DNA of 64,000 nt from contig JBFLWJ010000014.1 of NCBI GenBank assembly GCA_040757835.1, forward strand, positions 6,919 through 70,918, read 5' to 3'. Positions 1 to 8,737 of this stretch are shown one piece after another (positions within the stretch are counted from its first letter, which is position 1; every line of letters starts with the position of its first letter). The notes beneath the pieces were generated by a model that was given only the letters and a program-made list of their open reading frames with translations, did not search any database and was not told the origin of the DNA. The position numbers and the translations under genes were made by a program. The stretch is from Actinomycetota bacterium. GTDB taxonomy: Bacteria; Actinomycetota; Geothermincolia; Geothermincolales; RBG-13-55-18.

Positions 1-1
1 C

Positions 2-733
2 ACCGCCACCGTGGCGCCCCTCTCCCGCTACACCTTGAACGTGGCCGACGTGGTGGGCACGGGACAGGACGTCTCCATGCTGCTCACGAGCGACCTCGCG
101 GTGGTGGCGGAGAGGCCCATGTACTTCGCCTACAACAGCCCATCGCCGCCCGCCCCCTATGTCCTGGCGGATGTGGGAGGCATCCAGGTGGTCAGCCCCG
201 TCAGCTACCAGGAGACGGTGGGGATCATGTTCCACGAGTCAGGCCTGTATGACATACACGGCGAGCTGGCGCGCGCCCGGGTTATGGTCCCACGGGGCGG
301 CTGCCTCCGCGACGACAACCCCGCCGCGCGCTACCCGGGGTGGTCGCCCGTGGCCGGGGGCGACCCCTACTACTGGGTGCAGGACTCGCGCGGCCGCGGC
401 ACCTTCTCCACCACGGCGGTGGACGTGGGGGCCAAGGCCGGGAGCGAGGTGCTGTCTCCGGTGGACGGCGTGGTGGAGAGCGTCGAAGCCTATGCCCTCT
501 ACGGCTCATACCCCGACCAGCGCGTGGCCATCATCCCCGATGGTGAAGCCGGCCTGAGGTTTATCGTCCTCCATATCGAGGCCGACATCGGCCCGGGCGC
601 GCGGGTGGAGGCGGGCCGGACCGTGCTGGGCAGGGTGCGCGCCCTCTCCCTCTATTTCCGCAGCGATATCGGCACCTACTATACCGGGGACGAGGGCAAC
701 CACGCCCACCTGCAAGTCAACCTCTCGGACTAA
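2..733 (+). CDS. Secreted FAEG/ERPMYF-repeat protein with C-terminal M23-like domain (5' partial)
   Basis: The frame is open to the left edge, so the N-terminus is missing; a GTG at 11 lies in frame but is probably internal. The first 40 residues end one copy of the repeat that closes with ERPMYF, also found four times in the protein at 48132-50600. The C-terminal half resembles a LytM/M23 peptidase: a VDVGAKAGSEV stretch with the conserved Asp (about residue 138 from the GTG), a central VLHIEAD and a terminal HAHLQV that matches the HxH zinc motif. The first His of the usual HxxxD motif is replaced by Thr (about 134), so catalysis is doubtful and a wall-binding role is possible. Secretion is inferred from the family. 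Confidence 0.72.
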   Translation, partial: TATVAPLSRYTLNVADVVGTGQDVSMLLTSDLAVVAERPMYFAYNSPSPPAPYVLADVGGIQVVSPVSYQETVGIMFHESGLYDIHGELARARVMVPRGGCLRDDNPAARYPGWSPVAGGDPYYWVQDSRGRGTFSTTAVDVGAKAGSEVLSPVDGVVESVEAYALYGSYPDQRVAIIPDGEAGLRFIVLHIEADIGPGARVEAGRTVLGRVRALSLYFRSDIGTYYTGDEGNHAHLQVNLSD

Positions 734-949
734 TCCAATAACTTCGACAGCCTGCATCGCGTAAGCGATAGCGCCGTCTTCGGCGCGGCGGTGCCAGTCG
801 CCCGGCCGACTCCGATCGGCCAGGCCTGGTACGTGGACGTACGGAAACTAATCCGCCCAGTCGCCGTTACCTCCCGCTTGGCCTCGGTCGATAGCCGTAC
901 CTATCAGTTGAGGCCGACGCCACTTCCGGGGCCGAGGCGGGACAGTAAA

Positions 950-976
950 CGGGGGCGGGCACGTAGCCCGCCCCCG
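950..976. terminator. GC-rich hairpin, likely bidirectional terminator
   Basis: An 11-bp perfect stem (CGGGGGCGGGC and its complement) encloses a 5-nt loop, between the + strand gene ending at 733 and the - strand gene ending at 993. A short T-rich run follows on the + side. The stretch 734-949 before it shows no convincing gene. Confidence 0.6.
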
Positions 977-992
977 CTGCAGGTTCTTTTAG

Positions 993-1691
993 TTACTTCG
1001 GCAGGATCTCCGTTAGCGGGATGTCCACGAGATGAGTATAGGTGAAATAGGAGCTGCCCAGGCGGCCCCAGTAATGGTCGGTCATGGCCTCGGTGTAGTA
1101 GAGCTGGCTTTCCTCGTCCCAGTTCCACACCTCGAGCATCCCCTTCACCTCGATGTAGGCGCTGTAGGGGTCGATGGCCGCGCCGTTGGTGTCGAAGGTG
1201 AAGATCACCTTGGCATTGTCCCCGACATGGTCCGGGTAGCGCGCCCCTACGTCGTTGCCGTAATGGCTGCCGCGCCTCCACAGGTAGGACTGGCTGGCTC
1301 CCGCCTTGCCGAAGAGTATGAACGAGCGGCCCCCGCTGTGCAGGATGAGCTGCAGGGGCATGTAGTCCAGGGAGCGCTCGTTGGCCAGCCAGTCGACGGT
1401 CACCCCGAGGTGCACGTAGTTGGCCGCGCTCCAGTTGGCGTTGTAGATATCCGGCGTGAACCAGTTCATGATCACGCTCTGGGGGTCTATGTCGGATGAA
1501 GGGCTTACGGCCGTGAAGGTGTACTTGTAATCGCCCCAGAGGATGTTCGGTTTTACCGGTTCCTCTACGACCACTTCCTCGGTCTCGGTCTGTTCCTCCT
1601 CCGTTGCCTGGTCGTCCTGCGCCCAAGCCCATCCCACCAGCAATCCAGACATGAGAAAACAGAGGAGGGCGATAAGCACCACCCTTTTCAT
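993..1691 (-). CDS. Exported protein of unknown function, paralogue of the next gene
   Basis: The start chosen is the ATG of MKRVVLIALLC, preceded by AGAAGGGGG; a longer frame to 1757 lacks a signal sequence at its N-terminus. The protein has a Sec signal peptide (cleavage near AWA-QDD), an acidic Glu-rich linker, then a beta-rich domain. It aligns with the lipoprotein encoded at 1827-2537: GDYKYTF against YDYRYTF, NYVHLGV against DYVHLRV, and LILHSGGRSFILFGK against LLDCKGREYRIFGK. This copy has no lipobox Cys, so it is probably secreted rather than lipid-anchored. The family was not recognised. The two genes lie in tandem on the same strand 135 bases apart and look like a duplication. Confidence 0.7.
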   Translation of the reverse strand: MKRVVLIALLCFLMSGLLVGWAWAQDDQATEEEQTETEEVVVEEPVKPNILWGDYKYTFTAVSPSSDIDPQSVIMNWFTPDIYNANWSAANYVHLGVTVDWLANERSLDYMPLQLILHSGGRSFILFGKAGASQSYLWRRGSHYGNDVGARYPDHVGDNAKVIFTFDTNGAAIDPYSAYIEVKGMLEVWNWDEESQLYYTEAMTDHYWGRLGSSYFTYTHLVDIPLTEILPK

Positions 1692-1826
1692 ACCCGGCCC
1701 CCTTCTCTCCGATTTCCGACTTACCTTAATAAGGAAACACCTTGTCAATTGTAACATATCGGCATTTCGCCGCGGCCCCTTGAACCGCTTGCTGCTCCAT
1801 CCACGCCCGCTCTCACCCGTTCCGTT

Positions 1827-2537
1827 TCAGGGGCTGGTGGACCCTGCCGCGCCCAGTTGGATGAGGGGGAGGCGGCTCAGCGGCACCGTCTGTGGCTGCT
1901 GCAGGTCGGTCCAGTCGATGCCGTTCAGCACCAGCTCGGCCTGGTCCATGGCGAAGGAGGAATTGAAGGCGCGGGAATAGGGCATCAGCTCCATGGTCAC
2001 GATATAGACGTGGCTCTCCCCGATGCCGTCGGGGAAATCGGTGTAATCCCGCCAGATGTAGGAGTGTTTGCTGTAGTCCTTGCCGAAGATGCGGTATTCC
2101 CTGCCCTTGCAGTCGAGGAGGACCTGCAACGGGGCCTTGAGGTCGGGGTGCTCGTCGCCGGTCATGGTCACTCTCACGCGCAGGTGGACGTAGTCGCCGC
2201 CGTAATCGACCACCTCGCTGGTGGGGTTGAGGTCCCGGTCCCTCCAGGCGCCCAGGAAGGTGTAGCGGTAGTCGTACCAGTCGACGTAGGGGTACGTCTC
2301 TTCTCCGGCGACCACCCCCTCGCCGTCCGGCTGCTCCTCCGTCCGCTGCACGGCATCCGCGCCAGCCGAACTCTCGCCGGGGGCCTCCTCCATCTTCGCG
2401 CCATCCGAGCACGAGGCGAGGACCAGCGCCGCGGCTATGAACAGCCCGCATGACAGGATGGCGAGCAGGCTTTTCGCGTTTCTCAGACCTCTCAATGGCG
2501 TCTCCCGCAACGCAGCGTCCTCGACCGGATCACGCAT
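1827..2537 (-). CDS. Lipoprotein of unknown function, paralogue of the downstream gene
   Basis: The product is 236 residues. A hydrophobic segment (about 23-40) ends in a lipobox, VLASC, predicting a diacylated membrane-anchored protein. A Glu/Ala-rich linker follows, then the same domain as in the gene at 993-1691 (YDYRYTF, DYVHLRV, REYRIFGKDYSKHSYIW). An extended -10 element lies only about 8 nt upstream of the annotated ATG, so the mRNA may be leaderless at this start. A start further inside the N-terminus, closer to the hydrophobic core, is also possible. Function is unknown. Confidence 0.72.
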   Translation of the reverse strand: MRDPVEDAALRETPLRGLRNAKSLLAILSCGLFIAAALVLASCSDGAKMEEAPGESSAGADAVQRTEEQPDGEGVVAGEETYPYVDWYDYRYTFLGAWRDRDLNPTSEVVDYGGDYVHLRVRVTMTGDEHPDLKAPLQVLLDCKGREYRIFGKDYSKHSYIWRDYTDFPDGIGESHVYIVTMELMPYSRAFNSSFAMDQAELVLNGIDWTDLQQPQTVPLSRLPLIQLGAAGSTSP

Positions 2538-2545
2538 CCAGACAA

Positions 2546-2554
2546 ATCATAGCA
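2546..2554 (-). promoter_or_regulatory. Extended -10 element TGCTATGAT
   Basis: Read on the - strand this is TG-C-TATGAT, the extended -10 form of a sigma-70 promoter, 8 nt before the ATG at 2537. The same motif pattern occurs before several other genes in the window. Confidence 0.5.
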
Positions 2555-2601
2555 GAGACGTCGCGAAACGTAGTAATGAAATACGGCTTTGGTGGTGCTG
2601 C

Positions 2602-2635
2602 ATGGGTGAGCCCTGATCGGGGGTCAGTCACCCAT
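2602..2635. other. Imperfect hairpin downstream of helY
   Basis: ATGGGTGA and TCACCCAT pair around an inner CTGA/TCAG pair. It sits between the 3' end of helY and the promoter of the next lipoprotein gene. The internal GGGGGTCAG resembles the terminus of the GGGGTCAG element family, so it may be a worn fragment of one or a terminator. There is no clear T-run. Confidence 0.35.
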
Positions 2636-2701
2636 GTCGCGCGGCCGCTACACCACCGAGGACGAAAATGCTGGTCGCTATTTTCAGGGCAGGCCGGTAT
2701 C

Positions 2702-5416
2702 TCAATCCTCTTCGTCCAGAAGGTCTCCCTCGAGGGTGTCCACCACGCTGGTATAGGCCACGATGCTGCGGTGGACGAGGTCCATGGCCTCGGAGACTTT
2801 GCGCGAGAGAAGGGGGTCCTCGGCGACCTCCTTGATCTGGCGCAGGATGTCCAGGACCTGTTTCATGGAGCGCACGAAATCGCCGGCCGAGTACTGGGGG
2901 TAGTTTGACGCCATGTACTCCAGGTCCTCGCCGCTGGCCCACTCGTGGACCACGCGAACGAAACCGGCGTCGGGCTGGCGCATGAGGTCCAGCCTCTCCC
3001 TGGACTCCGTGATCTTGATGCGCCCGGCCAGGGAGCGTGCCCTGGCGATGGCTTCCTCCAGCGCCGGGGTGGGTATGGAGGGGACAGGCAGGGGTTCACG
3101 CCCCCTGCCCCGGCCGCGTCCGCCGCGGCGCGTCGCCGGGCCTTCCCTGGTCTCGAAGACGAACACGGAGGCGAAGGCGGCGGTCTCGGCGGCGTCCAGG
3201 TGGTGAAAGACCGCCTCCTGGAGGCATTCCACCAGCACCAGGTCGCACTCGTTGTAGACGCGGCTGAGCACGAGGCCCTTGGCGGTGGGCTTTTCGTCCT
3301 CCAGGTATCCCAGGCGGGTGAGCACCTTCATGATGTCCGAGAGGCGGCGGGAGGAGACATCGCTGCGCGCCTCCATCTGCTTCTCGACGCGCTCCATCTC
3401 GGCCTTGATGTTCTGCATCTGGCGGCAGGTTTCCATGCACTGTTCGCGGTTCTCGCATGTGTGGCATTCCCGGCAGGCGAGGTCGTCCCGGGCGGCTGCC
3501 AGTTCCTCGCGGTGCGGCAGGGTATGTTCCCCTTCCCACTCCTCGGGGGGCGGGATGCGGAACCCGGTCAGGGCCTGCCGCAGCTTCTTTTCCTTGGCCT
3601 TGCTGTCGGCGGGAAGGAAGGAGGAGCCCAGGTGGCCTATGGCCTGGGGCGGCAGGGGAAACTGACCGTAGGATACCTTGAGGAAGTGGCCGCGGTCGTC
3701 CATGGTTGAGATGCGCGGGTTGCCGTACTTGTCCTCGGAGATGCCCAGGACCACCGCGGGGCGGCGTGAGCCTTTGCGGTGCAGCACGATGACGTCCCCC
3801 TCGAGCAGCTCTTCCAGCTCGCGGTTGATCAGTTCTTTTCTGCGGCGTTTGCGTTCCTCCGCCATCTCCTTCTCCATGCGGGAGACCTCGGAGCGCAGCA
3901 CGAAATACTCCCACGCGTTTCCGCGCTCGCACTCCACCTTTTTCTCGTGGGCGCGCAACCTCTTCACCATCTTCCCCTTCGAACGCTCCAGCCTCACCAC
4001 GTCGCGGTCGGCGTGGAACTGGGCGAAGCTCGAGTTGAGCAGGTGCACGGCATTCTCCATGTCGTAGTATCGCAGCAGGTTTACGGCCATGTTGTAGGAG
4101 AGGGTGAAGCTGGAGCGGATGGGCAGGCTCTCCATCTCCGCCAGCTTCTGCACCTGCGAGAACTGCACCATGGGGTTGTAGAGGGTGGCCGCGTTGCCCA
4201 CCTTGTCGATGCCCCTACGGCCGGCGCGCCCCGTGAACTGGGTGTACTCGGTGGAGGTCAGGAACTCGTGGCTCTCGCCGCTGAACTTGTACAGCGACTC
4301 TATGACCACCGTCTTCGCGGGCATGTTGATGCCCAGGGAAAGGGTCTCGGTGGCGAAGACCACCTTCACCAGCCCCTGGCCGAAGAGGTCCTCCACTATC
4401 TCCTTGAAGATGGGGAGGCGCCCGGCGTGATGGGAGGAGAGGCCCATCTTCAGAGCCTCCAGCCACTGCTCGAATCCGAACACTTTAAGGTCTTCTTCGG
4501 GCAGCCAGGCCATGCGCGCCAGCACCTGCTCCTCGATGGCTTTCTTCTCCTCGGGGGTGGTCAGATCGGCCCCGTCCTCCAGGCAGTGGGTGACTCCGGC
4601 ATCGCACCCCGCACGGCTGAATATGAAGTAGATGGCCGGCAGCATTCCCGACTTGTACAGCCGCATGACCACGTCCGCACGTCGCGGGATGAGGTGCCTG
4701 GTGCGCGGCGTCCTGCCGCCCCCGCCTCGCTTGGTCATGGACTTCTCGTATTCGTCCACCACCTGGGGGGAACGGCCGGACAGCAGGTTGACCATGATGC
4801 CGCCGATCATGTAGTAGTGGCGCAGGGGGACCGGCCGCTTGTCGTGGTAGATGGTCTCCACGTCGCCGCGCAGGTCGTTGAGCCATTCGCCGAACTCGCG
4901 GTAGTTGGAGACGGTGGCGGAGAGCCCGATGATCTTCACCTCCACCGGCAGGTGGATGATTATCTCTTCCCACACCGGACCGCGGAAGGGGTCCATGAGG
5001 TAGTGGCATTCGTCCAGGACCACGTAGCGCAGCCCGTATAGGGCGTCCGAGCGCTCGTAGATCATGTTGCGCAGTACCTCGGTGGTCATGATGACCACAG
5101 GGGCGTCGCCGTTGATACTGTTGTCGCCGGTGAGCAGCCCCACGTTCTCCGATCCGTAGACCGAGCAGAAATCGCGGTACTTCTGGTTGCTCAGGGCCTT
5201 GAGGGGGGTGGTGTAGAAGGTCTTGTCCCCCGTCTGCTCGGCCGCCCATACCGCGTACTCCGCCACCACCGTCTTCCCGGAACCGGTGGGGGCGACGACC
5301 AGGACGGAACGCCCTTCGTGCAGGCACTCGATGGCCTCTTGCTGGAAGCGGTCGAGGGGGAAGGCGTATCGCGACTCGAATTCGGCTATAGCGCTCGTCT
5401 CTCTCTCACTGTTCAC
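2702..5416 (-). CDS. helY: HelY-type Ski2-like DEAD/DEAH-box RNA helicase
   Basis: About 904 residues from the GTG at 5416. The frame is open upstream to 5662, but those codons show no homology-like features and the helicase begins just after this GTG. Motif I (APTGSGKT, about 42-49), motif II (LDECH, about 134-138) and motif VI (QFTGRAGRRGID) define an SF2 Ski2/Mtr4-like ATPase. A Cys-rich stretch (CRECHTC...C...C) lies in the middle, as in mycobacterial HelY, and a helical C-terminal domain follows. The expected role is ATP-driven RNA unwinding or RNA turnover in the cytoplasm. An extended -10 (TGCTACAAT) ends 6 nt before the GTG and no Shine-Dalgarno is evident, suggesting a leaderless mRNA. 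Confidence 0.9.
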   Translation of the reverse strand: MNSERETSAIAEFESRYAFPLDRFQQEAIECLHEGRSVLVVAPTGSGKTVVAEYAVWAAEQTGDKTFYTTPLKALSNQKYRDFCSVYGSENVGLLTGDNSINGDAPVVIMTTEVLRNMIYERSDALYGLRYVVLDECHYLMDPFRGPVWEEIIIHLPVEVKIIGLSATVSNYREFGEWLNDLRGDVETIYHDKRPVPLRHYYMIGGIMVNLLSGRSPQVVDEYEKSMTKRGGGGRTPRTRHLIPRRADVVMRLYKSGMLPAIYFIFSRAGCDAGVTHCLEDGADLTTPEEKKAIEEQVLARMAWLPEEDLKVFGFEQWLEALKMGLSSHHAGRLPIFKEIVEDLFGQGLVKVVFATETLSLGINMPAKTVVIESLYKFSGESHEFLTSTEYTQFTGRAGRRGIDKVGNAATLYNPMVQFSQVQKLAEMESLPIRSSFTLSYNMAVNLLRYYDMENAVHLLNSSFAQFHADRDVVRLERSKGKMVKRLRAHEKKVECERGNAWEYFVLRSEVSRMEKEMAEERKRRRKELINRELEELLEGDVIVLHRKGSRRPAVVLGISEDKYGNPRISTMDDRGHFLKVSYGQFPLPPQAIGHLGSSFLPADSKAKEKKLRQALTGFRIPPPEEWEGEHTLPHREELAAARDDLACRECHTCENREQCMETCRQMQNIKAEMERVEKQMEARSDVSSRRLSDIMKVLTRLGYLEDEKPTAKGLVLSRVYNECDLVLVECLQEAVFHHLDAAETAAFASVFVFETREGPATRRGGRGRGRGREPLPVPSIPTPALEEAIARARSLAGRIKITESRERLDLMRQPDAGFVRVVHEWASGEDLEYMASNYPQYSAGDFVRSMKQVLDILRQIKEVAEDPLLSRKVSEAMDLVHRSIVAYTSVVDTLEGDLLDEED

Positions 5417-5422
5417 GCCACC

Positions 5423-5431
5423 ATTGTAGCA
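5423..5431 (-). promoter_or_regulatory. Extended -10 element TGCTACAAT upstream of helY
   Basis: On the - strand TG-C-TACAAT lies 6 nt from the GTG start at 5416, a spacing that would place transcription initiation at or next to the start codon. Confidence 0.5.
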
Positions 5432-5564
5432 GAAGGCATCGCTGCTATCAGGCCCGTGTTGGAAGAGGAGAGCAGGCGGCCCGTGTCTCGCGCCGTCCTG
5501 CGGCTTAATATATACTGCGACATTGGATACGGTCATCTGAGAAGGAGGTCGGAGGGCAGGGCAG

Positions 5565-6407
5565 TTGGCGTCAAGCATACGCATCGCCGAATTGGAGATA
5601 GGCAGGGAGAAAGAGGCGCTGGCCTTCCTGGAGCAGGATCCCGTGACCAACCTGCGTATCATCTGGGCCCTGCGCCGCTGGGGCCTCTTCGATCTCGGGC
5701 TGGCGGAGCAGGGCGCCTACCTTGCCGCCTGGGGAAAGAGGGGCATGCAGGGGCTGCTGCTGCTCAACAACCAGGGGATGATGAGGGTGGCCGCGAAGGG
5801 CGAGACGGCCCGGGCGCTGGTGGAGGGGGCGCTCTCGGAGTTGGACATGCCGGAGGTGCTGGCCGGGCCCGAGGAAGAGGTCGAGGAGCTGCTGGATGGA
5901 GTGGGAGGGCTGGCGCAGTCGGTTGTGCACCGCGAGGAGGAGGTCAGCCTGGTGCTCTCTCGCGGCGACTTCATCCCTTTCTGGGGCAGAGCGGAGCAAG
6001 CGGGGGACGAGGACCTCGACTCCCTGGCCACCCTGGAGAAGTTGCTCCACGAGGAGCTGCTGGGGAGCGCCCCCGAGAACTGGGTCATACGTACCCAATT
6101 GCGGCGTGCCCTCGAAGACGGAGCGGCGGCGCTGGTGCGCTGGGACGGCAGACCGGTGGCCAAGGCGCAGATCGAGGCCGCAACTCCCCTGGCGGACGAA
6201 CTCGGCGGGGTCATCACCGTGGGTGACAGGCGCAGGTGCGGCTTCGCGGCGTCGGCCTGTACGGTGGTGTGCGAATGGTCCCTGTCTCGCGGCAAGACGG
6301 TGCGCCTGGAGACACAGCGCGACAACGAGGCCGCCATCGCCCTCTACAGGGGCCTCGGTTTCAAGGAGCTCTTCCCCCACCTGGTGGTCAGGTTCCATCA
6401 ATATTGA
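5565..6407 (+). CDS. GNAT-family N-acetyltransferase
   Basis: The start is a TTG 8 nt after GGAGGG; a stronger AAGGAGG lies 16 nt upstream. The product is 280 residues. The N-terminal half is a divergent GNAT-like region (LEQDPVTNLRIIWALRRWG). The C-terminal half carries the acetyl-CoA binding signature: DRRRCGFAASACTVVCEW, then RLETQRDNEAAIALYRGLGF. This two-part arrangement is seen in GNAT proteins that act on small molecules or peptides; the substrate cannot be told. TATACT at 5511-5516 could be its -10. The gene is divergent from helY and ends just before a fragment of the GATACGACCCC repeat family. Confidence 0.8.
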   Translation: MASSIRIAELEIGREKEALAFLEQDPVTNLRIIWALRRWGLFDLGLAEQGAYLAAWGKRGMQGLLLLNNQGMMRVAAKGETARALVEGALSELDMPEVLAGPEEEVEELLDGVGGLAQSVVHREEEVSLVLSRGDFIPFWGRAEQAGDEDLDSLATLEKLLHEELLGSAPENWVIRTQLRRALEDGAAALVRWDGRPVAKAQIEAATPLADELGGVITVGDRRRCGFAASACTVVCEWSLSRGKTVRLETQRDNEAAIALYRGLGFKELFPHLVVRFHQY

Positions 6408-6440
6408 CCCCATTGAAGACCGTGGATGCGGCCCCTAGAA

Positions 6441-6462
6441 TTGAAAACTGAAGATACGACCC
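6441..6462 (+). repeat. Half-copy of the GATACGACCC-terminus element (family A)
   Basis: TTGAAAACTGAAGATACGAC followed by CC matches the right arm of the longer elements at 8665-8834 and 15058-15249. It ends 8 nt before the GGAGGAGG ribosome binding site of paaK. No left arm is recognisable. Confidence 0.7.
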
Positions 6463-6480
6463 TTGGAGTGGAGGAGGGCG

Positions 6481-7806
6481 ATGGCCCCGGATAGCGAGCA
6501 CTGGGACCCGGAAATGGAGACTCTGGCAGGGGAGGGACTGGAGCGCCTGCAGCTGCAGCGCCTGCGTGAGACCCTGGAGCGGTGCGGCCGCAGCCCCTTC
6601 TACCAGGCATGGTTCAGTGACGCGGGTTTTGATCCCGGCGGCGTTACCTCTCTGGAGGACATCCGGCGCCTGCCTTGCATGGACAAAAACACCCTGAGGG
6701 GCGGGGACCCCGCCCGCTTTCTCACCGTCCCCATGGACGATATCGTGCGCATGCATTCCTCCTCGGGCACCACGGGACAGGCCACGGTCATCTTCCACAC
6801 CGCCCGCGACATCGAGGCGTGGGCCGGACTGGTAGCCCGATGCATGTACATGGTGGGCGTCCGCCGCTCGGACGTCTTCCAGAACATGATGGGCTACGGG
6901 CTCTTCACCGGCGGCCTCGGTTTCCACTACGCCGCCGAGAGGATCGGCACCCTGGTCATCCCCGCCGGCTCCGGGAACAGCAGACGCCAGATCCAGCTGA
7001 TGCGGGAGTTCCACACCACCGTGGTGCATATCATCCCCTCCTACGCCCTCTACCTGCTCGAGGTCTTCGCCGAGATGGGGCTGGACCCGCGCCAGGACAC
7101 GGAACTGCGCATCGCTTTCATCGGAGCCGAGCCGCACACCGAGGGGCTGCGGCGCCGCGTCGAGAGATCGTATGGCGTGGACGCCTTCAACTCCTACGGG
7201 CTCTCGGAGATGTGCGGTCCGGGGGTGGCCTTCGAATGCCCCGCGAAGCAGGGCATGCACGTGTGGGAGGACAGCTTCCTCATGGAGGTGCTGGACCCGC
7301 TCACCCTGGAGCCGGTGGAGGAGGGGGAGGAAGGCGAGCTGGTGTTCACCTCGCTCAACCGCGAGGGCATGCCCCTGCTGCGTTACCGCACGCGCGACCT
7401 GGCCGCGACCGTCCCCGGCCCCTGCCCCTGCGGCAGGGCACACCGCCGCATCTCGCGCATCAAGGGGCGCAGCGACGACATGTTCATCGTCAAGGGGGTG
7501 AACATCTTCCCCATGCAGGTGGAGAAGGTGCTCCTGGGCGTGCTGGGCGTGGGCTCCAACTACCAGATCGTCCTGGACACGGTGGGGTCCATGGACGAGA
7601 TGCGCGTGCTGGTGGAGGTGGCGGGCGAGCTCTGGCACGGCGAGGTGCGGGAGCTCAACAGCCTGCGCCGCAGGATCACCGAGGAGCTGCGCCAGGAGGT
7701 CCTCCTCACCCCCATTGTGGAGCTGGTGGAGCCCGGCTCGCTGCCGGCGGGGGAGGGCAAGGCGGTGCGGGTAGTGGACAGGAGAGATCACGCGAGGGGG
7801 GATTGA
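6481..7806 (+). CDS. paaK: Phenylacetate-CoA ligase family protein
   Basis: The ATG at 6481 follows GGAGGAGG. The product is 441 residues, the usual PaaK length. It belongs to the ANL adenylate-forming superfamily: the ATP-binding loop SSSGTTGQATVIFHT, the FNSYGLSEMCGPG motif in the core, and the C-terminal hinge GRSDDMFIVKGVNIFP. The expected reaction is ATP-dependent CoA thioesterification of an aryl or short acid through an acyl-AMP. The following ACT-domain gene starts 2 nt after its stop; this pairing is common in anaerobes. The substrate need not be phenylacetate, since no other phenylacetate pathway genes are nearby. Confidence 0.9.
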   Translation: MAPDSEHWDPEMETLAGEGLERLQLQRLRETLERCGRSPFYQAWFSDAGFDPGGVTSLEDIRRLPCMDKNTLRGGDPARFLTVPMDDIVRMHSSSGTTGQATVIFHTARDIEAWAGLVARCMYMVGVRRSDVFQNMMGYGLFTGGLGFHYAAERIGTLVIPAGSGNSRRQIQLMREFHTTVVHIIPSYALYLLEVFAEMGLDPRQDTELRIAFIGAEPHTEGLRRRVERSYGVDAFNSYGLSEMCGPGVAFECPAKQGMHVWEDSFLMEVLDPLTLEPVEEGEEGELVFTSLNREGMPLLRYRTRDLAATVPGPCPCGRAHRRISRIKGRSDDMFIVKGVNIFPMQVEKVLLGVLGVGSNYQIVLDTVGSMDEMRVLVEVAGELWHGEVRELNSLRRRITEELRQEVLLTPIVELVEPGSLPAGEGKAVRVVDRRDHARGD

Positions 7807-7808
7807 GC

Positions 7809-8237
7809 ATGGCCAACCAGGTCAACGTCTTCGCCCAGAACCGGCCGGGCAGGCTGGAACGCCTGACCGAGGTGCTCCTCGAGGAGGGCATAAACATCCG
7901 CGCCATCACCATCTCCGGCGCCGAGGATTACGGCGTCATCAAACTGCTCGTGGACGACCCCCACAAGGCCTTCGGGGCGCTGCAGCGCGAGGGCTTTTCC
8001 GCCTTCCTCAAAGAGGTGATCGCCGTGGTCATGGACGACCGGCCGGGCGGACTACACCGTATCTGCAGGGTCCTCGGGGAGAGCGGGGTGAACGTGGAGG
8101 ACGCCTACGGTTTCGTCTTCCAGGACCGCAAGACGGCTATCCTCGTGGTGGAGGTGGACCGGGTGGCCGAGGCGGAGGAGATCCTCAGCGCCAAGGGCCT
8201 CGAGTTCCTCTCCGACGCCGAGCTTTATTCCCTGTGA
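7809..8237 (+). CDS. Tandem ACT-domain protein
   Basis: A 142-residue protein with two ACT repeats: NVFAQNRPGRLERLTEVLLE in the first half and VVMDDRPGGLHRICRVLGES in the second, each beginning with the beta-strand/PG(R/G)L signature of amino-acid-binding ACT domains. There is no catalytic domain. Its start lies 2 nt after the paaK stop and its own stop overlaps the next start, so the three genes form an operon. By family it is a small regulatory ligand sensor, possibly for aromatic or branched amino acids. Confidence 0.88.
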   Translation: MANQVNVFAQNRPGRLERLTEVLLEEGINIRAITISGAEDYGVIKLLVDDPHKAFGALQREGFSAFLKEVIAVVMDDRPGGLHRICRVLGESGVNVEDAYGFVFQDRKTAILVVEVDRVAEAEEILSAKGLEFLSDAELYSL

Positions 8238-8737
8238 TGGAAGGCCCCGCGAAGACCGTCTACACTCTGGGGACGAGCACGCGCACCTGGGAAAGGTTCC
8301 TGGACGTACTGCTGGCCTGGGGCATCGCCAGGGTATGCGACGTGCGCTCCTTCCCCGGCAGCCGCAGGTATCCCCATTTCTCCCGGGAAAACCTGGCCGC
8401 TTCCCTGCGCGAGGCGGGGCTGGACTACGTATGGCTGGGGGAGCGGTTGGGGGGCTACCGCAAAGGGGGCTACGAGGCCCATATGGAGACCGAAGCCTTT
8501 GTTGCGGGCATCTCGGAGCTGGAGCACCTCGCTGCTGAGGCCCCTACGGCCATCGTATGCGCGGAGGCTCTGCCCTGGAAATGCCACCGCCGCTTCATCG
8601 CCAGGGTCCTGGAGGAGCGGGGCTGGGACGTAGTGCACGTCATCGACGCCTCCCGCGACTGGAAGGGGTCGTATCCTCAGTCTTCAGTCCAACCAACCCT
8701 GCCGTCAACAGGTCCGGACTCCCTTACAGAAGAATGA
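8237..8737 (+). CDS. DUF488 family protein with repeat-derived C-terminus
   Basis: The start overlaps the ACT gene stop (TGATG); an in-frame GTG at 8234 is also possible. DUF488 features are clear: YTLGTSTRTWERFLDVLL, VCDVRSFPGSRRYPHFSREN, WLGERLGG and CAEALPWKCHRRF. The conserved Arg, Cys and His residues of the family are present. The last 24 codons (from 8665) lie inside an inverted-repeat element, so the natural C-terminus appears to have been replaced by element-encoded residues and the element supplies the stop. The role of DUF488 proteins is unsettled. Confidence 0.85.
   Translation: MEGPAKTVYTLGTSTRTWERFLDVLLAWGIARVCDVRSFPGSRRYPHFSRENLAASLREAGLDYVWLGERLGGYRKGGYEAHMETEAFVAGISELEHLAAEAPTAIVCAEALPWKCHRRFIARVLEERGWDVVHVIDASRDWKGSYPQSSVQPTLPSTGPDSLTEE

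Noticed and set aside
791..1045. 84-codon + strand frame between the first gene and the exported protein
   Set aside because: It overlaps the strong hairpin at 950-976 and the antisense of the next gene, has a low-complexity Arg/Pro-rich sequence and no ribosome site.
5417..5662. N-terminal 82-residue extension of helY
   Set aside because: The sequence is not helicase-like and the region holds a promoter for this gene; the GTG at 5416 fits better.
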